Positions 7,195-14,265 of a stretch of 19,721 nt of DNA are shown piece after piece. A program made the translations under genes and the position numbers. Each line of letters opens with the position of its first letter. Positions within the stretch are counted from its first letter, which is position 1. Source of the stretch: Flavobacteriaceae bacterium (GTDB lineage: Bacteria > Bacteroidota > Bacteroidia > Flavobacteriales > Flavobacteriaceae); NCBI GenBank assembly GCA_023262245.1, contig JALRDC010000059.1, positions 1-19,721 on the forward strand. Reading direction: 5' to 3'. A model generated the notes under the pieces. The model was not told where the DNA came from. It worked only from the letters and a program-made list of their open reading frames with translations, and ran no database searches.

Positions 7195-7225
7195 CAAAGG
7201 TAAGCTTCCTCTCACAGCAGAGCAA
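7195..7225 (-). promoter_or_regulatory. trpS promoter, TTG-N20-TACCTTTG
   Basis: On the minus strand a TTG (7223-7225) is followed after exactly 20 bases by TACCTTTG (7195-7202), a full match to the Bacteroidota sigma-ABfr consensus. Transcription should begin about 5 bases after the box, near 7190, giving a leader of about 10 bases before the ATG at 7180. This also excludes the longer trpS reading frame. Confidence 0.6.
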
Positions 7226-7323
7226 CTCTACTTTGTAGATTTTTTTAATTCTCTTATCGATTTAAATAGATCTCTTGGAAGGATCAAAGGCAAAACTTAA
7301 AAATATGCCCCTATTTTTAATTA

Positions 7324-7355
7324 TTGGAGTAGGAGCACTTAAATCAATATCTTTG
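7324..7355 (+). promoter_or_regulatory. Acyltransferase gene promoter, TTG-N21-TATCTTTG
   Basis: TTG at 7324-7326 and TATCTTTG at 7348-7355 match the Bacteroidota promoter elements with a 21-base spacer. The box ends one base before the first ATG (7357). The expected start of transcription falls near the second ATG (7360), which suggests a leaderless message or translation from that second Met. Confidence 0.4.
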
Positions 7356-7356
7356 A

Positions 7357-8133
7357 ATGATGAGAAAAGTCCTTTTGGTCTTGTGGAGAATATGGTTTTA
7401 TTTACTTTGTATGGTGCCTATTCTATTGCTGTTTCCTTCTTTGGTCGTCTTTGTAATTTTACCAAACGGATATAAACATCTTTATTGGGTAGCTCGAAAC
7501 ATTTGGGCACCCTTTGTTCTTTTTGGGATGGGTTTTTGGATTGAAAGAATCAATACGTTCCCTCCAGAAGGAGAAAGCATGATGCTCATAGCAAACCATT
7601 CGAGTTATATAGACATTATGTTAATGTTTCGCATGCGAAAAACCCCTTTTGTGTTTGTGGGGAAAAAGGAACTGACGAAAATCCCCTTTTTCGGATTTTT
7701 ATATAAGCGGGGCGCAATCACAGTGGATCGCGATTCTTTAGAAAGTCGTCAGCAAGTATATGAAAGCGCTCAAAAACTTATAGAACAGGGTTATAGCATC
7801 TGTATATTTCCAGAGCGTGATTATCTTGACGAAACCGTCTTATTAAACCCCTTTAAAAAAGGAGCATTTAAATTGGCAATTGAGCACAAACTCCCCATTT
7901 TTCCTATGATTTTTTATGATTGTAAACGGAAATTTCCTTGGTACACTACCCATGGATTTGGAGGGTCATTACGTGTTAAAGCAATGGAACTTCAACAAAC
8001 AAATGGGATGACAGAAAGTGATATTAAGCCCTTATCTTTAAAAATGTATAATGAAATAGAACACCAGTTGTTGACCGACCCCAAGCAACATTCCCTTCAA
8101 GCTATTGAAGTATGGAAGAAGTATTCGGTTTAG
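7357..8133 (+). CDS. 1-acyl-sn-glycerol-3-phosphate acyltransferase (PlsC-like)
   Basis: This is predicted to acylate lysophosphatidic acid or a related lyso-lipid at the inner membrane, making phosphatidic acid for phospholipids. The 258-residue protein has hydrophobic N-terminal segments (about 5-37 and 50-62). The four acyltransferase blocks follow: NHSSYID (80-86, the NHx4D catalytic pair), GAITVDR (119-125), FPER (151-154, where most relatives have FPEG) and the PIFPM block (180-184). It is slightly longer than soluble PlsC-type domains but fits Bacteroidota homologues. Two adjacent ATGs (7357 and 7360) are possible starts; see the promoter entry. It is a single-gene unit whose TAG directly abuts the TAA of recA on the other strand. 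Another lyso-lipid or aminolipid acyltransferase is possible. Confidence 0.85.
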   Translation: MMRKVLLVLWRIWFYLLCMVPILLLFPSLVVFVILPNGYKHLYWVARNIWAPFVLFGMGFWIERINTFPPEGESMMLIANHSSYIDIMLMFRMRKTPFVFVGKKELTKIPFFGFLYKRGAITVDRDSLESRQQVYESAQKLIEQGYSICIFPERDYLDETVLLNPFKKGAFKLAIEHKLPIFPMIFYDCKRKFPWYTTHGFGGSLRVKAMELQQTNGMTESDIKPLSLKMYNEIEHQLLTDPKQHSLQAIEVWKKYSV

Positions 8134-9141
8134 TTATCCGTTAACTTCTTTTAGGGTATCCATAATTTTTTGTTCCAGTTCTTCCATTAATTCGGGATTG
8201 TCTTGAAGCAAGCTTTTAACCGCATCGCGACCTTGACCAATTTTAGTATCACCATAACTGAACCACGAACCACTCTTCTTAATAATTTCATAGTTTACTC
8301 CTAGGTCAATGATTTCTCCAATTTTGGAAATACCTTCTCCATACATGATGTCAAATTCTGTAGTTCTGAAGGGAGGGGCAACCTTATTTTTGACCACCTT
8401 GACACGGGTTTTATTTCCCAGGACCTCTGCTTCAGTACTTTTGATTTGAGTAGAGCGACGAATATCGAGTCGGACAGAAGCATAAAATTTCAAGGCGTTT
8501 CCTCCCGTAGTAGTTTCTGGATTTCCAAACATGACGCCAATTTTCTCTCTCAATTGATTGATAAAAAAGACAGTACAATTTGTTTTACTAATTGAGGCAG
8601 TAAGTTTCCTTAATGCTTGAGACATCAGTCTTGCGTGGAGGCCCATTTTAGAATCCCCCATTTCTCCTTCAATCTCACTTTTTGGTGTTAATGCAGCAAC
8701 AGAATCTACGACAACAATGTCGATAGCTCCAGAACGAATTAAGTTGTCTGCAATTTCTAAGGCTTGTTCTCCGTGATCGGGTTGGGAGATGATTAATTCC
8801 CCAACATCCACCCCTAGCTTTTCCGCATAAAATCGATCAAAAGCATGTTCTGCGTCAATAAATGCTGCGATTCCTCCTGCTTTTTGGCATTCTGCTATGG
8901 CGTGTAAGGTAAGGGTCGTTTTACCGGAAGATTCCGGACCATAGATTTCAATTACACGTCCGCGTGGATAACCTCCAACACCTAGGGCAATATCGAGGCC
9001 AATAGAACCTGATGAGATGGCTTCCACCTCTTCAATGGCTTCGTCACCCAACCTCATAACTGCACCCTTCCCATAGGTTTTATCTAACTTATCTAGGGTA
9101 AGTTGAAGTGCTTTTAACTTTGCATTATTTTGATCTGCCAT
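8134..9141 (-). CDS. recA: Recombinase RecA
   Basis: RecA forms ATP-dependent filaments on single-stranded DNA, pairs homologous strands and supports repair and recombination. The 335-residue product is nearly full canonical length with a short tail. It has the N-terminal oligomerisation helix and Walker A GPESSGKTT (68-76). The AEHAFD segment, the Walker B strand IDIVVVDSVAAL and the loop-2 region NQLREKIGVMFGNPETTTGG also follow in order. Identity to known RecA is unmistakable. The start is ATG 9141, where the short MADQNNAK N-terminus resembles other Bacteroidota RecA. It is divergent from the M24 peptidase gene, with 103 bases between. No SOS box that I can recognise precedes it. Confidence 0.98.
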   Translation of the reverse strand: MADQNNAKLKALQLTLDKLDKTYGKGAVMRLGDEAIEEVEAISSGSIGLDIALGVGGYPRGRVIEIYGPESSGKTTLTLHAIAECQKAGGIAAFIDAEHAFDRFYAEKLGVDVGELIISQPDHGEQALEIADNLIRSGAIDIVVVDSVAALTPKSEIEGEMGDSKMGLHARLMSQALRKLTASISKTNCTVFFINQLREKIGVMFGNPETTTGGNALKFYASVRLDIRRSTQIKSTEAEVLGNKTRVKVVKNKVAPPFRTTEFDIMYGEGISKIGEIIDLGVNYEIIKKSGSWFSYGDTKIGQGRDAVKSLLQDNPELMEELEQKIMDTLKEVNG

Positions 9142-9155
9142 AACTCACTTTTTAG

Positions 9156-9186
9156 CTAAAATACAGTTTCTTCTTTCCGCTTCCAA
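9156..9186 (-). promoter_or_regulatory. Likely recA promoter, TTG-N20-TATTTTAG
   Basis: Read on the minus strand, TTG (9184-9186) and TATTTTAG (9156-9163) are separated by 20 bases. The -7 box departs from TAnnTTTG at one base. The position, 14 bases before the recA ATG, agrees with the short leaders of other genes here. Confidence 0.4.
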
Positions 9187-9193
9187 GTCGGTT

Positions 9194-9227
9194 TTGACTG
9201 CATTATTAACAATTTTTCGTAGGTTTA
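9194..9227 (+). promoter_or_regulatory. Possible promoter of the M24 peptidase gene
   Basis: TTG at 9194-9196 and TAGGTTTA at 9220-9227 have a 23-base spacer, the upper end of what is accepted in Flavobacteria, and the last base of the -7 box is off consensus. It would place transcription start about 13 bases before ATG 9245. Confidence 0.3.
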
Positions 9228-9244
9228 AACTAAAAACATTTCAC

Positions 9245-10564
9245 ATGAAACAATTCATCTTTTCTTTTTTCCTATTAATAAGCCCCCTATATGCCCAAGA
9301 TATTTTACCCCTAAGAGAGCGAGCAGCATTGATTGATCAAATTCAGAAGGAACGGATCCAAAAGTTACTGCCGCAACTTATGGAAGAACAAGAGATAGAT
9401 TTATGGGTGATGATTACCCGAGAGTACAATGAAGACCCTGTGGTAAAAACGCTGCTTCCTCCTACTTGGTTAAACGCACGGCGTCGAACAATCTTAGTAT
9501 TTTCTAAACAAGAATCAGGAGTAGATGCAGTTGCTATAACTCGTTATAACTTTGGTAAAAACATTCGTTCTATCTGGAATAAGGATAAAGAACCGGATCA
9601 GTGGAAAGCCTTAGCAGACTATATTGTCAGTCAAAATCCTAAAAAAATTGGGATCAATACATCCGAACACTATGGGATCGCAGACGGTTTGGCAAAAACG
9701 GATCACGATGGAATGATGCAGGCGCTTCCTATAAAATTTCAAAAAAGAATAGTTTCTGCAGAAACACTTGCTGTGCGTTGGATTGAAACAAGAACTCCTT
9801 TAGAGATGACTTTGTTTAGCCAATTGGTAGCAATAACGCATACGATTATAGAAGAAGCCTTTTCATCCGCGGTTATTACCCCTGGAGCAACAACCACAGA
9901 AGATGTTGTTTGGTGGATGCGTGAAAAAGTCGCATCCTTAGGTTTAAAAACATGGTTCCACCCTACGGTTGACGTACAAAGAACAGGAGATAGTGATCTT
10001 TATGCCTTTGATGGAAAATCTAAATTTGATGTTATTCTTCCGGGAGATTTAGTGCATTGTGATTTTGGGATAACCTATTTAACATTAAACACAGACTGTC
10101 AAGAATTGGCATATGTCCTTAAGCCGGAAGAAACGCAAGCCCCTAAATTTTTACGTGAAGCTTTGGTTCAAGGAAATGCTGTTCAAGATGCGTTGACAGA
10201 TCATTTTAAAAAAGGAAAGACAGGAAATGCAACTTTAAAAAGCGCACTTGATTCCAGTAAGGCAGCGGGTTTGCGACCACAAATTTACTCCCACCCTTTG
10301 GGATTATACGGTCATTCTGCGGGAACTACTTTTGGAATGTGGGATGCTCAAGAAGGGATTCCGGGTTCTGGAGAACACCCCCTGTATGAAAATACGGTAT
10401 ATGCCATAGAACTGAATGCCAAAGTATTTATCCCCGAATGGGGAAAAGACGTTCGAATCATGCTCGAAGAGGCGGGATATTTTGGACCCCAAGGGTTTCG
10501 CTATGTAAATGGGCGTCAAACAGATTTAATTTTAATTGGGAAGAAAAGCCAACATCTTAAATAA
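9245..10564 (+). CDS. Secreted M24 family metallopeptidase (Xaa-Pro aminopeptidase-like)
   Basis: This is predicted to be an exported dinuclear metallo-aminopeptidase of the creatinase/prolidase fold, acting on N-terminal or Xaa-Pro peptides. The first 18 residues are a signal peptide (MKQFIFSFFLL, ending in LYAQ). Residues 20-170 look like a creatinase N-terminal domain. The pita-bread catalytic domain follows. By alignment to aminopeptidase P, the metal ligands are Asp273 (HCDFG), Asp284 (LNTDCQ), His350 (SHPLGLYGH), Glu389 (AIELNAK) and Glu408 (MLEEAG), so it should be active. His357 matches the conserved second His. I chose ATG 9245 because it starts the signal peptide; the upstream extension to 9194 has no such logic. 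The META lipoprotein gene follows 19 bases after the stop, probably in one transcript. Confidence 0.88.
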   Translation: MKQFIFSFFLLISPLYAQDILPLRERAALIDQIQKERIQKLLPQLMEEQEIDLWVMITREYNEDPVVKTLLPPTWLNARRRTILVFSKQESGVDAVAITRYNFGKNIRSIWNKDKEPDQWKALADYIVSQNPKKIGINTSEHYGIADGLAKTDHDGMMQALPIKFQKRIVSAETLAVRWIETRTPLEMTLFSQLVAITHTIIEEAFSSAVITPGATTTEDVVWWMREKVASLGLKTWFHPTVDVQRTGDSDLYAFDGKSKFDVILPGDLVHCDFGITYLTLNTDCQELAYVLKPEETQAPKFLREALVQGNAVQDALTDHFKKGKTGNATLKSALDSSKAAGLRPQIYSHPLGLYGHSAGTTFGMWDAQEGIPGSGEHPLYENTVYAIELNAKVFIPEWGKDVRIMLEEAGYFGPQGFRYVNGRQTDLILIGKKSQHLK

Positions 10565-10583
10565 GCGGCATGATTTTTGAAAA

Positions 10584-11345
10584 TTGAAAAGGCAAAATTA
10601 TCGATTGAAACAGACCGCTCTTGCTCTTGCTTTTGCCTTATTTCTTATTTTATCAGTATACAGTTGTGTAAAAGAGGAAAACCCCAGCAATTTTCCTGAT
10701 ACCATTCTTGGCGATTGGGATATTGAGGGAGGAGGGACCTTATTTTTTGAAACCGATTCTTTTTCGGCTTCTGCAGGGTGCAATACTCTTTTTGGAGGAA
10801 TTACCATTGAAAACAACAGTATCACTTTTTCGTTAATCGCTTCTACATTAATTGCCTGTCCTGAATTTCTAGCAGAACGCGAACAAACACTGGTAGCACT
10901 TTTTGAAAATAAGCGCTTGACGTATCGTTTTGAAGAAGACCGTGCCCAATTACTTAACTCGGAGGGAGAAATCGTAGCAACGTTGTTTCGTCCCAACAAT
11001 GCAGCCCTAGTGAATACGTGGTCTTTAGTTTCTATACGAACAGCCAATGCAATTTCTTCTTCTGTTTTAGACCAAGACAGCGGAATTACTTTTAATAGCG
11101 ATGGAACACTTAGAGTGCTTACCGCTTGTAACAGCGGAGGAGGAAACTATAATGCCAAAGAGGACGCACTTTCTTTTACCGATCTTTTTTTTACAGAGAG
11201 AGCGTGTGAAGGAGAACGAAATACCCGAGAGCAAGAATTTACCCAAGCTCTTCTAGAAATTAATCGTTACTCCATTTTAAGGAACACCCTATCGCTCAAA
11301 AAAGACGAGCAGACATGGGTTACACTTCGGTTAGAGGAGAAATAA
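10584..11345 (+). CDS. Lipoprotein with two META domains
   Basis: This is a 253-residue predicted lipoprotein of unknown function. The signal segment ends in S-V-Y-S-C with Cys28 as the lipidation site. Two META-type repeats follow. The first (about 40-135) contains GDWDIEGGG, AGCNTLFGG and IACPE. The second (about 142-250) contains NTWSLVSI, TACNSGGGNY and ERACEGE. Each repeat thus keeps the G/A-C-N turn and the later A-C pair of META/HslJ proteins, pointing to an internal duplication and possible disulfides. No ATG precedes the signal peptide. The start must be TTG 10584, or TTG 10605, which gives a shorter n-region. META proteins are linked by literature to heat-inducible envelope proteins such as HslJ, but function here is not established. 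Confidence 0.8.
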   Translation: MKRQNYRLKQTALALAFALFLILSVYSCVKEENPSNFPDTILGDWDIEGGGTLFFETDSFSASAGCNTLFGGITIENNSITFSLIASTLIACPEFLAEREQTLVALFENKRLTYRFEEDRAQLLNSEGEIVATLFRPNNAALVNTWSLVSIRTANAISSSVLDQDSGITFNSDGTLRVLTACNSGGGNYNAKEDALSFTDLFFTERACEGERNTREQEFTQALLEINRYSILRNTLSLKKDEQTWVTLRLEEK

Positions 11346-11500
11346 TAGGTAACTTTTTTAAATAATGAGTTCCATGAGTGGTTTTAAACCGTCCTAACGA
11401 AGATACTCTAAATGATTTTTTTGACTAGAAAAATGGATTTCATGGGAATAAAGTCTCTATTATTGAACAATGGGAACCCCCACCACCTCTAGTTTTTTCT

Positions 11501-11508
11501 TACCTTTG
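11501..11508 (+). promoter_or_regulatory. trhO -7 box (TACCTTTG)
   Basis: TACCTTTG is a perfect Bacteroidota -7 element, identical to the one before trpS. It predicts transcription near 11513 and a leader of about 20 bases before ATG 11533. No TTG lies at the expected -33 position, where a C-rich run occurs instead, so the promoter may be weak or need an activator. The rest of the 187-base gap from 11346 shows no gene and no convincing terminator hairpin. Confidence 0.42.
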
Positions 11509-11532
11509 TATTTCACTTAAACTGTTTATAGC

Positions 11533-12564
11533 ATGCAACTGTACAACAAACTAAGTGCGCAAGAGCGGGCCACTATACTGGAAGAAGCAGGCACAGAACG
11601 CCTCACTTTGTCGTTTTATAAATATGCGCACATTAAAAACCCTCAACTTTTTCGCGATCACCTTTTTTTGTCTTGGGATCCTCTTGAGGTTTTAGGACGC
11701 ATTTATGTTGCTCACGAAGGAATTAATGCTCAACTTTCTGTACCAGCACCTCGGTTTGATGAATTTAAAGCGCATTTGGATAGCATTAGCTTTTTAGAAG
11801 GGGTGCGACTAAACATTGCTATTGAGCAAGATTTAAAATCTTTTTTAAAGCTAACAGTCAAAGTAAAGGCAAAAATTGTTGCCGATGGTTTAGAAGATGA
11901 TAAATTTGATGTAACACAAAAAGGAATTCATGTTAATGCATTAAAATTCAATCAATTACTAGAAGATGAAAAAACGATATGTGTGGACATGCGTAATCAT
12001 TATGAAAGTGAAATAGGACATTTTCAAAATGCGGTAACTCCAGATGTAGACACCTTTAGAGAATCCCTGCCCATAATTGAAAAAGACCTTTCAGAATTTA
12101 AAGAAGACAAGAATCTTTTGATGTACTGCACAGGTGGAATCCGTTGTGAAAAAGCATCTGCTTATTTTAAACACAAGGGTTTTAAAAATGTCTATCAGTT
12201 GGAAGGGGGCATTATAGAATATGCAAGACAAGTAAAAAATCAAGAATTAGAGAATAAATTTATAGGTAAAAACTTCGTCTTTGATGAACGAAGAGGCGAG
12301 CGAATTTCCGAAGATATAATAGCGCATTGCCACCAATGTGGAGCAGCATGCGACACCCATGTAAACTGTTTAAATGAAGCCTGCCATCTTTTGTTTATTC
12401 AATGTGCATCTTGCGGTGAAAAAATGAATCGTTGTTGTTCGGATGCCTGTAAAGAAATCATTGCCCTCCCTGAAGCAGAGCAACGCGCCTTGAGAAAAGG
12501 CACCCATAACAGTAATAAGATCTTTAAGAAAGGGCGTTCTGAAGTACTTAAGTTTAAAAAGTAA
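11533..12564 (+). CDS. trhO: tRNA uridine(34) hydroxylase TrhO (rhodanese-domain protein)
   Basis: TrhO (formerly YceA) uses molecular oxygen to make 5-hydroxyuridine at position 34 of certain tRNAs, the precursor of the cmo5U-type wobble modifications. The 343-residue protein has the family layout. The N-terminal ferredoxin-like domain contains GRIYVAHEGINAQLS. The rhodanese domain has its signature YCTGGIRCEKA with active-site Cys199. The Cys-rich C-terminal part (HCHQCG, CNEACH-like spacing, CASCGEKM, CCSDAC) probably binds a metal. Length and motif order are typical. ATG 11533 follows the promoter box by 24 bases. The next gene starts 70 bases downstream with its own weak -7 box, so it may be transcribed independently. 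Confidence 0.9.
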   Translation: MQLYNKLSAQERATILEEAGTERLTLSFYKYAHIKNPQLFRDHLFLSWDPLEVLGRIYVAHEGINAQLSVPAPRFDEFKAHLDSISFLEGVRLNIAIEQDLKSFLKLTVKVKAKIVADGLEDDKFDVTQKGIHVNALKFNQLLEDEKTICVDMRNHYESEIGHFQNAVTPDVDTFRESLPIIEKDLSEFKEDKNLLMYCTGGIRCEKASAYFKHKGFKNVYQLEGGIIEYARQVKNQELENKFIGKNFVFDERRGERISEDIIAHCHQCGAACDTHVNCLNEACHLLFIQCASCGEKMNRCCSDACKEIIALPEAEQRALRKGTHNSNKIFKKGRSEVLKFKK

Positions 12565-12603
12565 ATTAAGATTTTATTGGCTGATGTATTCTTCAAATCC
12601 CTG

Positions 12604-12611
12604 TATCTTTA
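12604..12611 (+). promoter_or_regulatory. Possible -7 box (TATCTTTA) for the ricT operon
   Basis: TATCTTTA differs from TAnnTTTG at the last base and lies 23 bases before the ricT ATG, in the 70-base gap after trhO. The nearest upstream TTG (12577-12579) gives a long 24-base spacer. Weak evidence only. Confidence 0.25.
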
Positions 12612-12634
12612 AGGTTTAAAATCCATCACAAAAC

Positions 12635-13789
12635 ATGAGTTGTTCGAGTTGTTCATCTATAGGAGAGGGGTCCCCAAGGGGGTGCCGAAACAATGGAACT
12701 TGTGGAAGCGATAGTTGTAACAAACTCACTGTTTTTGACTGGCTTGAAAACATGCATCCTCCTTTGGGAGAAAAAGGATATAACATTGTGGAGGTACGTT
12801 TTAAAAACAGCAGAAAAGAGTTTTTTCGTTTCCCAAAAAGCTTACAACCCCAAGCGGGAAACCTTGTTATTACCAGTGCTGCTGGTGGCTATGATTTGGG
12901 TACGGTAACATTATCGGGTCCCCTAGTCCTCATGCAAATGAAACGAAAAAAAATAAAGGCAGACAGTGACAAGATTGGAGAAATTTTACGTTTGGCCAAT
13001 CAAGACGAAATTAATCTGTGGCAAGAATGTAGAGCAAAGGAAACGGAGGTTCACAAGCGCTCAAGAGAATTAGCGATTGCTTTAAACCTAGAGATGAAAA
13101 TATCGGATGTAGAGTACCAGGGAGATGGAAAAAAAGCCACGTTTTATTATACAGCAGACCAACGGGTGGATTTTCGACAGTTGATAAAAGACATGGCACG
13201 AGCGTTTTCCATACGCATAGAAATGCGTCAAATAGGAATGCGTCAAGAAGCCTCTCGATTGGGGGGGATCGGATCTTGTGGGAGGGAGTTGTGTTGTTCA
13301 ACCTGGCTCACAGATTTTCGATCCATTACTACTGCTGCAGCTCGTTATCAAAGACTTTCTTTGAACCCTCAAAAGCTCTCAGGACAATGCGGTCGATTAA
13401 AATGTTGTTTAAATTTTGAATTAGAGGCTTATCGAAAGGCGATTAAAGCATTTCCAAAACCTGAAATCAAATTGCAAACTGAAAAAGGAATTGGAATCTT
13501 TCAAAAAATGGATATTTTTAAAGGGGTAATTTGGTATGCTTATAAAAATGAATGGCTCACTTGGCATAAACTATCTTTAAATTCAGTAAATCGTATCATT
13601 GAAAAAAATAAAGCAAAAGAAAAGGTTTCCAGTTTGGAGGCTTATGCAGAAGCACGTCCAATCCCAAAAGAGTCATTTTTTGATAGCGGATCAGTAGAAG
13701 AGAGTATTAGTCGTTTTGATCAATTCAAAACAAAGGAGAAACGAATTAAAAAAAGAAAATTTGAAAAACGACACAAAAGAAAAAGTTAG
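12635..13789 (+). CDS. ricT: PSP1/RicT family protein
   Basis: This 384-residue cytoplasmic protein is related to Bacillus subtilis RicT (YaaT), which with two partners binds Fe-S clusters and affects RNA processing and development. The N-terminus is Cys-rich (SCSSCSS, GCRNNGTCGSDSC), an extension common in Bacteroidota homologues. The PSP1 C-terminal domain carries GSCGRELCCSTWL (213-225, first Cys 215) and, further on, CGRLKCCLNFE. The last 30 residues are very Lys/Arg-rich (KKRKFEKRHKRKS) and may contact nucleic acid. No RicA or RicF homologue is in the window, so the Bacillus role cannot simply be transferred. The gldH frame begins inside its 3' end. A ricT-gldH-penicillin-binding protein order is, as I recall, common in the phylum. 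Confidence 0.85.
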   Translation: MSCSSCSSIGEGSPRGCRNNGTCGSDSCNKLTVFDWLENMHPPLGEKGYNIVEVRFKNSRKEFFRFPKSLQPQAGNLVITSAAGGYDLGTVTLSGPLVLMQMKRKKIKADSDKIGEILRLANQDEINLWQECRAKETEVHKRSRELAIALNLEMKISDVEYQGDGKKATFYYTADQRVDFRQLIKDMARAFSIRIEMRQIGMRQEASRLGGIGSCGRELCCSTWLTDFRSITTAAARYQRLSLNPQKLSGQCGRLKCCLNFELEAYRKAIKAFPKPEIKLQTEKGIGIFQKMDIFKGVIWYAYKNEWLTWHKLSLNSVNRIIEKNKAKEKVSSLEAYAEARPIPKESFFDSGSVEESISRFDQFKTKEKRIKKRKFEKRHKRKS

Positions 13790-14261
13790 AAGCCTAGTAG
13801 GTTTGATAGGTCTTTTGATTTGCATGAGTTGTAATTATGACAACAGTTACACAGATTATAAAAACATAGTCAAAGAAGGATTGGGGACAACACCCTTAGT
13901 TTTTAATCTTCCAGAAAAAGCAATCGATAGTGGAAAAAAAAATGTTTTTATCCTGCTGAGAAACGACAACAGCTATCCGTATGCAAATGTATTTCTTATT
14001 GCCAGTTTGCAAGCAGGAGAAGAACAAGTTACTCAAGACACTTTGGAGTATGCTATGGCAGCACCTGATGGAACTTGGTTAGGAAGCGGATTTACAGAAG
14101 TTAAAGAAAGTAAATTGTGGTGGAAGGAAGGGGTCGTTTTTCCAAAAAAACGACCTATTTTTATCAAAGTATCTCAGGCAGTGCGCAATAATGGAGCTGC
14201 CGAAGGCGTTTCAAATCTTAAAGGAATCCTCTCCGTAGGAATCAGCATAGAAGACCAATAA
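13761..14261 (+). CDS. gldH: Gliding motility lipoprotein GldH
   Basis: GldH is a lipoprotein needed for gliding motility in Flavobacterium. It is thought to support the type IX secretion/gliding machinery at the cell envelope. The 166-residue product has a basic n-region, a short hydrophobic stretch and a lipobox ending at Cys24 (I-C-M-S-C). The family motifs are plain: LLRNDNSYPYANVFLI, DTLEYAMAAPDGTWLGSGF, KLWWKEGVVFPK and GILSVGISIED at the C-terminus. No ATG lies before the signal peptide. TTG 13761 gives a normal lipoprotein leader. A TTG at 13716 would add 15 highly charged residues, which is less likely. The gene overlaps the end of ricT by 29 bases in another frame, and the next ATG is 4 bases after its stop. 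Confidence 0.9.
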   Translation: MKNDTKEKVRSLVGLIGLLICMSCNYDNSYTDYKNIVKEGLGTTPLVFNLPEKAIDSGKKNVFILLRNDNSYPYANVFLIASLQAGEEQVTQDTLEYAMAAPDGTWLGSGFTEVKESKLWWKEGVVFPKKRPIFIKVSQAVRNNGAAEGVSNLKGILSVGISIEDQ

Positions 14262-14265
14262 AACA

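Noticed and set aside
7275..7475. 66-codon plus-strand frame ahead of the acyltransferase
   Set aside because: It overlaps the promoter and the start of the acyltransferase gene in another frame, and its product has no motif. The acyltransferase frame has all four catalytic blocks.
8134..9141. Search for an SOS (LexA-type) operator near recA
   Set aside because: No inverted repeat resembling a LexA box was seen in the 103-base upstream gap. Only an ordinary promoter was supported.
10598..11047. 149-codon open frame on the minus strand
   Set aside because: It lies wholly antisense to the META lipoprotein gene, whose signal peptide, lipobox and repeated motifs are clear. The antisense product has no recognisable motif.
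11346..11532. Possible terminator or small RNA in the gap before trhO
   Set aside because: The only palindrome found (GGTTTTAAACC) has no usable loop, and no GC-rich stem followed by a T-run is present. Only the -7 box was kept.
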